34,256 bases of DNA from Chitinophaga pinensis (GCA_943324745.2 CALPMT020000034.1:1-34256); one strand, 5' to 3'; numbered from the stretch's first letter, positions 8,930 to 16,905 are shown. Numbers and translations are program-made. Notes: generated from the letters alone by a model not told the origin.

Positions 8930-8990
8930 ACACCCTATATTTTAAAAAAATTGTAAAAAATTAACCGATGGTGCTTTTAATTAATTGGTA

Positions 8991-9020
8991 TTTGCAAAAA
9001 AAAAGGCAATACTATGTTTG
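8991..9020 (+). promoter_or_regulatory. Plus-strand promoter upstream of ATPase paralog 2
   Basis: TTTG (8991-8994), an 18-bp spacer and TATGTTTG (9013-9020) closely match the Bacteroidetes consensus TTTG/TAnnTTTG. The ATPase start is more than 300 bp downstream, so the match implies either a long leader that includes the tandem array or an unrecognised small RNA. Confidence 0.4.
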
Positions 9021-9176
9021 CAAAATTGTATAATTGAGACATCAGCTCCAAAAACAATTTGTTTATAGGTAATACACACGAAAAGTCAAAAGGTTCAATC
9101 GAAATTCATATTTTTCTAAAAAACGAAAGTATTATATAAATATTGTTTGAAGGATTAAATCCATAAAAACAGGTAT

Positions 9177-9304
9177 TTATACGTGTATTTTTCGATGTGT
9201 AATTAGGGTTAATACGTGATTAAATCACATTTTTCATAGGAATAACGTGTAAAAAATCACATAATTCATAGGAATAACGTGTAAAAAATCACATAATTCA
9301 TAGG
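9177..9304. repeat. 32-bp tandem array upstream of ATPase paralog 2
   Basis: Four consecutive 32-bp units lie at 9177-9208, 9209-9240, 9241-9272 and 9273-9304, with a partial fifth (AATAA) after them. The two gene-proximal units are identical, and similarity decays away from the gene. All four share ACGTG (starting at 9181, 9214, 9245 and 9277). Unit 2 contains the perfect inverted repeat GTGATTAAATCAC (9216-9228), and units 3 and 4 carry the weaker form GTG-N8-CAC. The array ends 49 bp before the ATPase ATG and 17 bp before a near-consensus -7 box. Confidence 0.9.
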
Positions 9305-9321
9305 AATAAACATAAAATGAG

Positions 9322-9329
9322 TATCTTTA
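9322..9329 (+). promoter_or_regulatory. Possible -7 box of ATPase paralog 2
   Basis: TATCTTTA matches TAnnTTTG at seven of eight positions and lies 24 bp before the ATG. There is no TTG at the -33 position, which would fall at the end of the last array unit. The position fits a promoter controlled by the array, but the match is weak. Confidence 0.3.
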
Positions 9330-9353
9330 CATGAATTAAAAAGCATAAAAAAA

Positions 9354-10664
9354 ATGGATAGAATCATTCATAAAGAGCTAGTTAACTGGAAAAAAAAAGC
9401 GAATCGAAAACCATTGATCGTTCAAGGAGCGCGTCAGGTAGGGAAAACCTATGCTATCAAAACCTTCGGTAAATTAGAATTTTCACAGTGTATCTATCTC
9501 AATTTTGATGAAAATCCAGAATATAAAGATTTTTTTAAGGATACAAAAGATGTAAGTCGAATCGTAAAAAACATTGAACTTGCTTTCGGTGTTCAAGTAA
9601 ATCCTGAAAACACCTTATTGTTTTTCGATGAAATACAAGAATGCAACGAAGCACTAAATACACTGAAATATTTTTACGAAAATCATCCTGAATATTATAT
9701 CTGCTGCGCAGGTTCATTGTTAGGTGTCGCAATGAGTCGCGGGAATTCTTTCCCAGTAGGAAAAGTCGATTTCTGTACATTATACCCTTTTTCGTTTGAG
9801 GAGTTTTTAAATGAGGTAGATACAAATCTTTATACTTATTATCAAACAATCGTTACATTAGACCCCATTCCAACCTTGTTTTTTAACCAACTTCAAGAAA
9901 ATTTCAAAATGTATATGCTTACCGGAGGAATGCCAGAAGCAATACTCACCTACCTTACAACCAAAAATACAGAACAAGTTCAAAGCGTGATGCAGTCTAT
10001 CCTGCGAGCTTACGCGCTAGATTTCTCCAAATACGCTTCCAATAAAGATGTAGTGAAAATTTTACATACGTGGAATTCTATCCCTTCACAATTAGCGCGC
10101 GAAAACAAAAAATTTCTGTTTCAAACAATCAAAACGGGCGCGCGTGCCAGAGAATATGAAGATGCAGTCAATTGGTTAGTAAACGCTGGATTGGTGTACA
10201 AGATTTACAGGAACAACAAACCAGCATTTCCCGTTTCTGCATACGATGACTTAAATGCTTTTAAAATCTATTTACTCGACGTAGGATTATTACGCCGATT
10301 TGCCAACCTTGATCCAAGTATCGTGTTGAATGGAAATTCCTTATATACCGAATTTAAAGGTTCATTGACCGAAAATTATGTACTTCAAAGTCTATTGACA
10401 CAAACGGAGAACATACCTCGTTATTGGACTTCCGAAAATACAGCCGAACTCGATTTTATTCTACCTTATAAGAATGAAATTATTCCCATTGAAGTAAAAT
10501 CAGGCGAAAACATCAAGAGTAAAAGTTTAGCTGTATACCGTAAAACCTATCAACCGCGCGTGAGTATTCGTTTTTCGTTAAAAAACATCCAATTTGATGA
10601 TGGTTTATTGAATATCCCACTTTTTCTAGCGGATAGAACTATACAATTACTCGCAAAAACATAA
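9354..10664 (+). CDS. AAA_14 / DUF4143 ATPase (paralog 2)
   Basis: This is a 436-residue AAA_14-DUF4143 protein. Walker A is GARQVGKT (residues 25-32) and Walker B is LLFFDE (Asp92, Glu93). A helical, winged-helix-like linker (about 220-285, ending in WLVNAGLVYKIY) leads to the C-terminal domain. That domain has the PD-(D/E)XK-like signature AELDFIL (Asp367) followed by IPIEVKSG (Glu380, Lys382), intact for nuclease chemistry if it is a nuclease. No enzymatic role is firmly established for the family. It stands alone between two members of the DUF6624-like group and has its own 32-bp tandem array upstream. Sequence similarity to paralog 1 is confined to family motifs, so it is not a recent duplicate. 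Confidence 0.87.
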   Translation: MDRIIHKELVNWKKKANRKPLIVQGARQVGKTYAIKTFGKLEFSQCIYLNFDENPEYKDFFKDTKDVSRIVKNIELAFGVQVNPENTLLFFDEIQECNEALNTLKYFYENHPEYYICCAGSLLGVAMSRGNSFPVGKVDFCTLYPFSFEEFLNEVDTNLYTYYQTIVTLDPIPTLFFNQLQENFKMYMLTGGMPEAILTYLTTKNTEQVQSVMQSILRAYALDFSKYASNKDVVKILHTWNSIPSQLARENKKFLFQTIKTGARAREYEDAVNWLVNAGLVYKIYRNNKPAFPVSAYDDLNAFKIYLLDVGLLRRFANLDPSIVLNGNSLYTEFKGSLTENYVLQSLLTQTENIPRYWTSENTAELDFILPYKNEIIPIEVKSGENIKSKSLAVYRKTYQPRVSIRFSLKNIQFDDGLLNIPLFLADRTIQLLAKT

Positions 10665-10837
10665 TTTACATTTTTTTCTACTTTCATTGAACCTTTTCAA
10701 ACTTCGTGAGTATTAGGTTTGTTATCTTAAATAAAACTTCATTGATTACGTTATTAATTTTAAATCAAATGAAATTTCTATATTAGACTCAATATTATCC
10801 AGAGTAATATGTGATCTCTCTTATTATTCATATAAAA

Positions 10838-11809
10838 ATGAAAAAGTTTTTAATAACCGCTGTGTTTACTTGGTTTTTGTCGAGTTTTTATGGACAAGAC
10901 TACTCTCTGTACTACAAATACATGGATAGTATTCAGTATTATAAAGTTCATCAAAATAATACGAAGGTTTTTGAATTATACAAAACTTGCTTCAAACAAT
11001 TTAAAGGTTTTCATGATGATTACGATGCTGCAATATGCTACACCTACAATACCAAAAATAAAATAGACGACTCGTTATTCATTCAAGCATTTCAAGCTGG
11101 TTCTTCCTTTTTTATGTTGTACATGGACTCCCATGATTTTGTTCCATTTTCAATAGTTAAAACGTATCGACTCTATCGTAAACACAAAACGAAAAAGTCA
11201 AATTCCATATTTCCCATTTTGAGAATGATTTATAAAGATCAGAAATACCGTAAGAAAGATATTAATTGGAGAAAGAAAAACAACATCGATAGTATCAATG
11301 CACAAAAGTTGATTTATTGGGCTAAAAATGAACCGGAACGTTTTAATCGATTCAAAAGTGGAATCGCAGCACAAAACTTACTTGGTGTAATCATTTTTCA
11401 TGATGGATGGAGATATTTACACCCGATACAAAAAGAGTTGATGGATTTCACACGAAAAGGATGGCTGAATCGAGATGTTATGGCGTATTTGATTGAGAGA
11501 ACTGGAATGGACCAACAATACTTTAAAATTCAAAAGGATAGTCTAGTAGCAATTCAAGACACTTCCCATTTTTATTGCGAAGGAAAAAAACTTATTTATT
11601 CTAATATCAACTGTTTTTTTACTGGGGTAGATAAACAAGAAAACATTCGCTATTTTGCCCCAACAAATCCGATTATTTCGTCACTCGAAATGGAAGAACT
11701 ACGCAGATTTTTAATGCTTCCAAGTACGGATTTATTATACAAAATGAATCCAACCTACAAACGACTTTCAATAGATGAATACTGTGAATACAGGAAAAAA
11801 TATTTTTAA
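10838..11809 (+). CDS. Exported DUF6624-like protein (paralog 2, divergent)
   Basis: This is a 323-residue protein with a signal peptide (MKKFLITAVFTWFLSSFYGQ). The ATG at 10838 is chosen because the signal starts there; an in-frame start at 10811 would add nine hydrophilic and mixed residues before it. It shares with the 7927-8904 protein the YKDQKYR motif (matching HHTDQLYR) and the segment GVIIFHDGWRY...TRKGWLNRDVMAYLIER, which aligns with LVIQHSD...QKGNAKASSLALLEDR. The GxPQxYGSQ motif is not recognisable. Function is unknown. It is followed after 19 bp by a second relative in the same direction, so the pair is probably one transcript. Confidence 0.6.
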   Translation: MKKFLITAVFTWFLSSFYGQDYSLYYKYMDSIQYYKVHQNNTKVFELYKTCFKQFKGFHDDYDAAICYTYNTKNKIDDSLFIQAFQAGSSFFMLYMDSHDFVPFSIVKTYRLYRKHKTKKSNSIFPILRMIYKDQKYRKKDINWRKKNNIDSINAQKLIYWAKNEPERFNRFKSGIAAQNLLGVIIFHDGWRYLHPIQKELMDFTRKGWLNRDVMAYLIERTGMDQQYFKIQKDSLVAIQDTSHFYCEGKKLIYSNINCFFTGVDKQENIRYFAPTNPIISSLEMEELRRFLMLPSTDLLYKMNPTYKRLSIDEYCEYRKKYF

Positions 11810-11828
11810 ACTTAAAGGTACAAGCAAA

Positions 11829-12812
11829 ATGAAAGTAACTATGTTTCTATTAATAATGTTCAGTTTCAACATCGTTTTCTCCCAAAACTACATTGATTTT
11901 CAAAAAAACATCACGCGCGCTGAAATTGCAATTTTAGATTCCAATTACACGGAAGCTTCTAACATCTATTACGATCTATTTCAAAACTACAATTTTGTGT
12001 TTTTAGGAAATTGCGTGTCTGCTTGTCAATCTGCCATTGCTATCAATAACGATACCTTGGCTTTTTATTTTGCAACTAGAGCAATCAAACACGGGTTAAA
12101 GATGAACCAAATCGAAACCGAGAAAACCTTGAAATTGCTACAAACGAAAGCCCAATGGAATACGTTTAGTGCTAATTATGATGCATTACGTGCTATATAC
12201 ACTAAATCCGTAAACTGGGAATTAAGAAAAAAGATTAACGAATTGCACGACCGTGACCAACTTTGGCGCGATAGACACGAACTTCAGTGGTGGAACTTGT
12301 TATGGAAGCCACTCATCAAACGTAGATGGTATAAGGAATTGGAAAAAATCGTTGAAATGGAACTTGTTCCGCTCATCAACGAATACGGTTATCCGGGAGA
12401 AAAACTGATTGGCGTTGATGAAAAATTCATGCATCATAAATTAAGTGAAGAACCTAATAAATCTTTTATGGTCAAACTTATTCTTATCCATTATTACAGT
12501 AAAAACAGAAGTTTAGACGATACTTTTTTAATCAATGAAATTAAAAATGGGAATCTGAACGCAAAACAATTTGCAGACTTCCATGATTTTAGAGCAAGTA
12601 CTTCAGGTAATAATGATTATTACTGTCAATGGTATTGGAATCTAAAATTTATGATGTCCTTAAATAAGAATATAACAGAAGAAGACGTAAACAAACGTAG
12701 AGCCGAAATCGGATTAGGACCACATGAACTTCGCTTACGTGAATTGAAACATTTTATTGAAGGAAGAAAACAACGAAATAATCCCAAACCTTTTGTTGAG
12801 ATCATTTATTAA
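11829..12812 (+). CDS. Exported DUF6624-like protein (paralog 3, divergent)
   Basis: This is a 327-residue protein with a signal peptide (MKVTMFLLIMFSFNIVFSQ). The ATG at 11829 is preferred to the in-frame ATG at 11775, which would overlap the previous gene and precede the signal. The N-terminal half looks like a helical repeat. The C-terminal half carries HDRDQLWR, YGYPGEKLIG, LILIHYYSKN and IKNGNLNAKQFADFHDF, which align in order with motifs of the 7927-8904 protein (HHTDQLYR, RGWLGADVVG, LVIQHSD, VQKGNAKASSLALLEDR). The YGSQ motif is absent, so any active site would be altered. The stop codon lies 1 bp from the reversed stop of an ATPase relic. Confidence 0.6.
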   Translation: MKVTMFLLIMFSFNIVFSQNYIDFQKNITRAEIAILDSNYTEASNIYYDLFQNYNFVFLGNCVSACQSAIAINNDTLAFYFATRAIKHGLKMNQIETEKTLKLLQTKAQWNTFSANYDALRAIYTKSVNWELRKKINELHDRDQLWRDRHELQWWNLLWKPLIKRRWYKELEKIVEMELVPLINEYGYPGEKLIGVDEKFMHHKLSEEPNKSFMVKLILIHYYSKNRSLDDTFLINEIKNGNLNAKQFADFHDFRASTSGNNDYYCQWYWNLKFMMSLNKNITEEDVNKRRAEIGLGPHELRLRELKHFIEGRKQRNNPKPFVEIIY

Positions 12813-12813
12813 C

Positions 12814-12956
12814 TCACATCAACAACTCCCAAAACGTACTCGAATTCACCACCTGCGTACTCGCTGGATGATATTTCTCTGTAAAGGATTTCGTAAACTT
12901 CGCTTTTTGTTTCGGATTGTATTTCATACGCATCGATTTGATTGTTTTCAATTTCT
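12814..12956 (-). pseudogene. 3' relic of a DUF4143 ATPase gene
   Basis: This minus-strand segment matches the last ~145 bp of the ATPase gene at 15190-16308. By hand alignment there are about 11 substitutions. There is also one 5-bp deletion near 12925, where a tandem TTTCA pair in the intact gene is reduced to one copy, which shifts the frame. Downstream of the deletion the translation is still readable and almost identical, from MKYNPKQKAKFTKSF to the terminal STFWELLM and TGA at 12814-12816. The rest of the gene (Walker motifs, winged helix) is absent. The relic and the intact copy are direct repeats flanking the sulfatase gene. Confidence 0.9.
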
Positions 12957-13012
12957 TATTACCGTTAAGATTTTCAAATATCAATTTAAATGGTAATTAG
13001 GTCTTATTTTAT

Positions 13013-13020
13013 TATTTTTG
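13013..13020 (+). promoter_or_regulatory. -7 box of the sulfatase gene
   Basis: TATTTTTG matches TAnnTTTG; no clear TTG stands at -33. The predicted start point, about 13027, lies downstream of the ATG at 12990, which supports translation from 13038. Confidence 0.35.
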
Positions 13021-13037
13021 ACATATTAATTCAGCGT

Positions 13038-14969
13038 ATGTTCAAAGAAAAATTATATAACAAATCACTTGGTATCACTTTAAAAACCTACATTCTCACA
13101 TTAAGTGTTTTTTCATTTTTTCGAATCATACTTTTTAGTGTAGAACATAATAAACTTGAAAATGGAACGCTCAACGAAATTTTTCAAGCTTTTATCATGG
13201 GAGTTCGTTTTGACACCGTCATCACAGGGTACATCTTTATATTACCATACTTGATACTTACTATATTATCCTATTTTCAGATTCAATCTAAAGTCCCAGT
13301 CAAAATTATCTTTTATTTTTCGTTCACCTTATTTAGTGCAGCTTTTTTAGTTTGCGCCGCAGACATCCCTTATTTTAGTCAATTTTTCGCACGCTTTTCA
13401 ATTTCCGCTTTTGAATGGATGGATAATCCTGTTTTTGTTTTCAAAATGATAGCTGAAGAACCCAAATATTGGCTTTATTTAATACCATTCTTAGGCATCC
13501 TTTATCTCTTTCATAAATTTTACAAAAAGTTTATTTTCCGCAATTTTGATCAAAAAAACAGAGGAAATCTAATGTTGAATATTACGTTAAATATTTTAAT
13601 GCTTGGATTCATGTTTATAGGTATTCGTGGACGCGTTGAAAAAAAATCACCAATTCGAATAGGTACCGCATATTTTTGCAACAATGCCTTCTTGAATCAG
13701 CTCGGATTAAACCCTAACTTTACCTTATTACGAAGTTATATCGACAGTAAAAAAGAAGAAAACCAAGAAATAAAACTCATGGATGATCAACAAGCGCTTG
13801 CAAACATGCAACAGTTTTTAAACATCCAAAAAATTGACCCCAACTTTCCCATTGCTCGAAATTATTCGTTTGACAGTGTCACGAATAACAAACCTAACAT
13901 CATATTTATTATCATGGAAAGTATGAGTGCTGCAAAAATGAAACGTCACGGAAACACACAAAAACTCACTCCATTTCTTGATAGTTTATCGAAATCTTCT
14001 ATCTATTTTGAAAATACATATACTGCAGGAATTCATACTTTTAATGGTATTTTCAGTACTCTTTTCTCTTATCCTGCACTCTTTAGAAAACATCCTTTGA
14101 AAGATTTATCGATGACAAAATATCATGGTATCGCAACTACACTAAAAGCTCATCAATACAGTACGACCTATTTTACTACGCACGATGCTCAATTTGACAA
14201 TGTAGAAGGATTTCTAAAAAACAATGATTTTGAAACAATCATCTCTAAAAAGGATTATCCAGCTGATAAAGTAAAAACAACACTTGGTGTTCCTGATGAT
14301 TATATGTTTGAATTTGCAATCACAAAACTAAATAAATTAGCAAAACAAAAATCTCCATTCTTCACAACCTTCATGACGTCAAGTGATCATGGACCTTATT
14401 ATATCCCTCCTTATTTTAAACCAAAAACAAAAGACATAAAAACTCAAATTGTTGAATACGCAGATTTTGCTTTAAATAAATTTATACAACTTGCTAAAAA
14501 ACAAACGTGGTTCAAAAACACAGTATTTGTCTTTATAGCTGACCATGGAGCTCCTCTTCGTAATTCCTACGAAATTCCTTTAGATTATGTACATTCTCCA
14601 CTGATTTTTTATGCGCCATATCTTTTAAAATCTCCAATAACGCATTCTAAAATCGCTTCACAAATCGATGTTTTCCCAAGTATTTTAGGTCTATTAAATT
14701 TAAAATTCACCAATAATACACTTGGTATTAACCTCTTTTCAGAAAATAGACCTTATGCAATTATTAATGGAGATGATAAAGTTGGAATCATTGATAACGA
14801 ATGGTTATTAATTATCAATCAAGATAAACGAATAGGACTTTATCATCATAAAAATAACGACCCTAAAAACTATGCTGCAGTAAAACCAGAACTGGTTGGT
14901 AAAATGAAAAAATATGGAGAATCAAACTTGCAGTGTTATCAGTACTTGTTAAAAAACAAAAAGGTCTAA
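13038..14969 (+). CDS. LTA synthase family membrane sulfatase/phosphotransferase
   Basis: This protein has 643 residues from the ATG at 13038; an ATG at 12990 in the same frame would add 16 residues but lies above the predicted start point. The N-terminal third has about five membrane segments. The C-terminal two thirds is an alkaline-phosphatase-superfamily domain: NIIFIIMESMS (metal-binding Glu), YTAGIHTFNG (nucleophile Thr334), SSDHGPY, and VFIADHGAP (metal-binding Asp-His). The layout matches LtaS/MdoB-like phosphoglycerol transferases with an extracytoplasmic catalytic domain. True lipoteichoic acid is not expected in a Gram-negative organism, so a phospholipid-headgroup or glycan-modifying transferase is more likely. 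The gene is bracketed by direct repeats, namely the relic and the intact 3' end of DUF4143 genes. Confidence 0.8.
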   Translation: MFKEKLYNKSLGITLKTYILTLSVFSFFRIILFSVEHNKLENGTLNEIFQAFIMGVRFDTVITGYIFILPYLILTILSYFQIQSKVPVKIIFYFSFTLFSAAFLVCAADIPYFSQFFARFSISAFEWMDNPVFVFKMIAEEPKYWLYLIPFLGILYLFHKFYKKFIFRNFDQKNRGNLMLNITLNILMLGFMFIGIRGRVEKKSPIRIGTAYFCNNAFLNQLGLNPNFTLLRSYIDSKKEENQEIKLMDDQQALANMQQFLNIQKIDPNFPIARNYSFDSVTNNKPNIIFIIMESMSAAKMKRHGNTQKLTPFLDSLSKSSIYFENTYTAGIHTFNGIFSTLFSYPALFRKHPLKDLSMTKYHGIATTLKAHQYSTTYFTTHDAQFDNVEGFLKNNDFETIISKKDYPADKVKTTLGVPDDYMFEFAITKLNKLAKQKSPFFTTFMTSSDHGPYYIPPYFKPKTKDIKTQIVEYADFALNKFIQLAKKQTWFKNTVFVFIADHGAPLRNSYEIPLDYVHSPLIFYAPYLLKSPITHSKIASQIDVFPSILGLLNLKFTNNTLGINLFSENRPYAIINGDDKVGIIDNEWLLIINQDKRIGLYHHKNNDPKNYAAVKPELVGKMKKYGESNLQCYQYLLKNKKV

Positions 14970-15189
14970 CATCGACTATTATTTGAACTTACGCATTAAT
15001 TATCAAAATTTACAAAATATAAATATTTAATAATTCACTTAATTTAAATATTCCGTCGGAAAATAAATGCAAAAGTTAACATGCAATATTTTGTATTTAA
15101 CTCAAAAACATGTTTGATTGCGTCATATACTTTGAAAACACGAAGAAATCTCAAATGTTAAAAGATAAATAAATTTGATTTTCCGATTT
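14970..15189. other. AT-rich gap between convergent genes
   Basis: This is 220 bp between the sulfatase (plus) and ATPase paralog 3 (minus). It has no credible coding frame. A short palindrome TTCCGTCGGAA lies near 15051-15061. No clear terminator was found. Confidence 0.5.
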
Positions 15190-16308
15190 TCACATCAACA
15201 ACTCCCAAAACGTACTTGAATTCACCACCTGCGTACTCGCTGGATGATATTTTTCTGTAAATGATTTCGTAAACTTCGCTTTCTGCTTCGGATTGTATTT
15301 CATTTCATACGTATCAATACGATCATTTTCAATTTCTAAATAATCAATTTCTGCTTGCTGGGTATTTCGCCAAAAAAAGGTCTCTACACGTCGCTTGTCG
15401 TAGGTCAACTTCTTAATACGTTCACTAATAAAGTAATTCTCCCATAATTTCCCGACATCATCTCGAAACTCAATAGGATTGAAATTTTTTATAATACGAT
15501 TGCGCAAGCCATTATCCCAAAAATAGATTTTACGCGCCTTTTTTAATTCGTTATCTTGGTTATTACTATAGGCTTTCAAACTGAAAATCAAAAAGTTTTT
15601 CTCGAGTACATCGATGTATTTTTCGATTGTCAATCGACTTATCCCTAGTTCATTTGCTAAGGATGTTAAACTGATTTCAGAACCTACTCGGTACGCTAAC
15701 ATGAAAACTAAGCGTTGTAAGATTGCCGATTTTTTAATCCCTTCTAAGTTCAAAATGTCCTTGTATAAAAACCCATCTGTCAAATCATCCAAGATACGCG
15801 CTTCTTTTCCTGGTTTTGTTACAACTTCTGGGTAATAACCATACACCAAACGATGAGGCATAGCGCGTAACTCTTCAACTACACTGGTATGATTCACCAT
15901 TTCTTTAAACGTCAATGGAAACAAGCGTATTTCTTCTTTCCTGCCTACCATCGACTCTTTGGTTTTATCAGCCAATTCAAACGCACTACTTCCTGAAGCA
16001 ATGACTTGAATTTCTGGATAAGAATCCACCATTCGTTTCACTAACAAACCAATGTTATGGATCATTTGCGCTTCATCGATGACCAAAATCTTTGCATACC
16101 CTACCATCATTCGCAAACGATCAGTTGTAATGGTATCTAACAATTGTTGTGTATCTGGTTCATCTCCATTCAACCATACAAATTGGAAATTTTCGATTGC
16201 CTTTTTAATTAACGAGGTCTTACCTACTTGGCGCGCACCAAATAACACAATCGCTTTTCCTTGAAATAAATACGATGAAATCTCTTCCAGACCAATTCTT
16301 GCTATCAT
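15190..16308 (-). CDS. AAA_14 / winged-helix / DUF4143 ATPase (paralog 3)
   Basis: This is a 372-residue protein counted from the ATG at 16308; a GTG at 16314 would add two residues. Walker A is GARQVGKT (residues 24-31) and Walker B is ILVIDE (Asp78, Glu79), followed by VIASGSSAFEL, typical of the AAA_14 sensor region. A winged helix follows (SLTSLANELGISRLTIEKYI). The C-terminal domain carries QAEIDYLEI and YEMKY, an intact D...E-x-K pattern. A -7 box TACATTTG (16328-16335) is 20 bp upstream, and a three-unit 32-bp array lies just beyond it. The last ~145 bp are duplicated at 12814-12956. The gene stands alone on its strand, downstream of tatA. Confidence 0.87.
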   Translation of the reverse strand: MIARIGLEEISSYLFQGKAIVLFGARQVGKTSLIKKAIENFQFVWLNGDEPDTQQLLDTITTDRLRMMVGYAKILVIDEAQMIHNIGLLVKRMVDSYPEIQVIASGSSAFELADKTKESMVGRKEEIRLFPLTFKEMVNHTSVVEELRAMPHRLVYGYYPEVVTKPGKEARILDDLTDGFLYKDILNLEGIKKSAILQRLVFMLAYRVGSEISLTSLANELGISRLTIEKYIDVLEKNFLIFSLKAYSNNQDNELKKARKIYFWDNGLRNRIIKNFNPIEFRDDVGKLWENYFISERIKKLTYDKRRVETFFWRNTQQAEIDYLEIENDRIDTYEMKYNPKQKAKFTKSFTEKYHPASTQVVNSSTFWELLM

Positions 16309-16327
16309 ACTCACTTTATTACTTATT

Positions 16328-16335
16328 CAAATGTA
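16328..16335 (-). promoter_or_regulatory. -7 box of ATPase paralog 3
   Basis: The minus strand reads TACATTTG, an exact TAnnTTTG match, 20 bp before the ATG at 16308. No TTG stands at the -33 position. The 32-bp array begins at 16367, just upstream of where the -33 element would be. Confidence 0.45.
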
Positions 16336-16366
16336 ATAAAAACCAATAGAATTATTAAGTAAATAT

Positions 16367-16462
16367 CAAAAAAACATAATAATTTGATATTTAAATTTCA
16401 AAAAAATATAATAATTTGATATTTAAATTTCAAAAAAATACAATAATTTGATAATTGAGAAC
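16367..16462. repeat. 32-bp tandem array upstream of ATPase paralog 3
   Basis: Three units lie at 16367-16398, 16399-16430 and 16431-16462. Units 1 and 2, the gene-proximal pair, differ at one base; unit 3 diverges in its last third. Each unit spans an inverted repeat: ATATCAAA-N12-TTTGATAT (16363-16390), TCAAA...TTTGA (16398-16419) and TCAAA...TTTGA (16430-16451). The sequence is unrelated to the arrays of the other two ATPase genes, but the period, the promoter-proximal location and the internal palindrome are the same. Confidence 0.88.
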
Positions 16463-16517
16463 AATACAAAAATCTTCTCAAAGCATTTTTTTTAAACTAA
16501 AATAAGGTGATTTGTAT

Positions 16518-16886
16518 TTACGCTTCGCCTTCCAACTGCTGATCTGCCTTCACTTCCGAGTCTACTTTCTTCGGAGCAGCATAAGATTGAACATTGGATG
16601 GTGTGTGAATGGATTGCTCCATCTCATAAATATTCTCTTCAATTGGCTCGGTGATTGCGCGCGTCGTATCTTTAAACACCTCTGAAAAATTCATATCTTT
16701 TTTCATGTCTAAGCCAGACTGCTTAATTTCTTGTTGTAAATCTTCGGAAGCATTCTTAATTTGATGAATTGTCTTTCCTAAGGTGCGCGCCAAATTTGGA
16801 ATACTTTTCGAACCGAAAAAGATTAATACAAAAAGTAAAATCAATAGTATCTCTGAACCTGCAACATCACTTAAAAAAAGCACCAT
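16518..16886 (-). CDS. tatA: Twin-arginine translocase subunit TatA/TatE family
   Basis: This is a 122-residue protein with one N-terminal membrane helix (SEILLILLFVLIFF), the hinge FGSKSIPNLARTLGK and an amphipathic helix rich in charged residues. That is the standard TatA/Hcf106 arrangement. The C-terminal tail (residues 75-122) is acidic and low in hydrophobic residues. It forms part of the protein-conducting pore for folded Tat substrates in the inner membrane. It diverges from the exonuclease gene at 16969 across an 82-bp gap, with a -7 box TAAATTTG (16906-16913) 19 bp upstream of the start. No tatC is present in the window. TatB-like function cannot be excluded on sequence alone. Confidence 0.85.
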   Translation of the reverse strand: MVLFLSDVAGSEILLILLFVLIFFGSKSIPNLARTLGKTIHQIKNASEDLQQEIKQSGLDMKKDMNFSEVFKDTTRAITEPIEENIYEMEQSIHTPSNVQSYAAPKKVDSEVKADQQLEGEA

Positions 16887-16905
16887 ATTTCATCTGTTTA
16901 GGGTG

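Larger units (their letters stand above)
8905..9353. other. Intergenic region between divergent genes (449 bp)
   Basis: I see no supported coding frame here. The region holds the -7 box of the minus-strand DUF6624-like gene (8922-8929), a plus-strand promoter match (8991-9020), and the 32-bp tandem array (9177-9304) just upstream of the second ATPase. The stretch 9021-9176 shows nothing recognisable. If the 8991 promoter is real, it would be transcribed as a leader. Confidence 0.6.

Noticed and set aside
9177-9304. CRISPR array
   Set aside because: Units of 32 bp are directly adjacent with no spacers, there are no cas genes, and the array sits at a promoter.
10714-10721. Promoter box TAGGTTTG upstream of the second DUF6624-like gene
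   Set aside because: The -7 match is exact, but no TTG is at proper spacing and the leader would exceed 100 bp, so it is not listed as a feature.
12757-12996. 79-residue plus-strand frame between the DUF6624-like gene and the sulfatase
   Set aside because: Most of it is the antisense of the ATPase relic, and its start lies inside the preceding gene.
12990-13037. Sulfatase translation start at 12990
   Set aside because: A -7 box at 13013-13020 would place the transcript start below this ATG; the start at 13038 fits better.
13038-14969. True lipoteichoic acid synthase
   Set aside because: The fold matches the LtaS family, but a Gram-negative Bacteroidetes is not expected to make lipoteichoic acid.
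15051-15061. Terminator at TTCCGTCGGAA
   Set aside because: The one-base loop cannot form a stable hairpin; it is a palindrome only.
16335-16366. A further degenerate unit of the 32-bp array at ATPase paralog 3
   Set aside because: Only about 19 of 32 positions match, which is not convincing in such AT-rich sequence.
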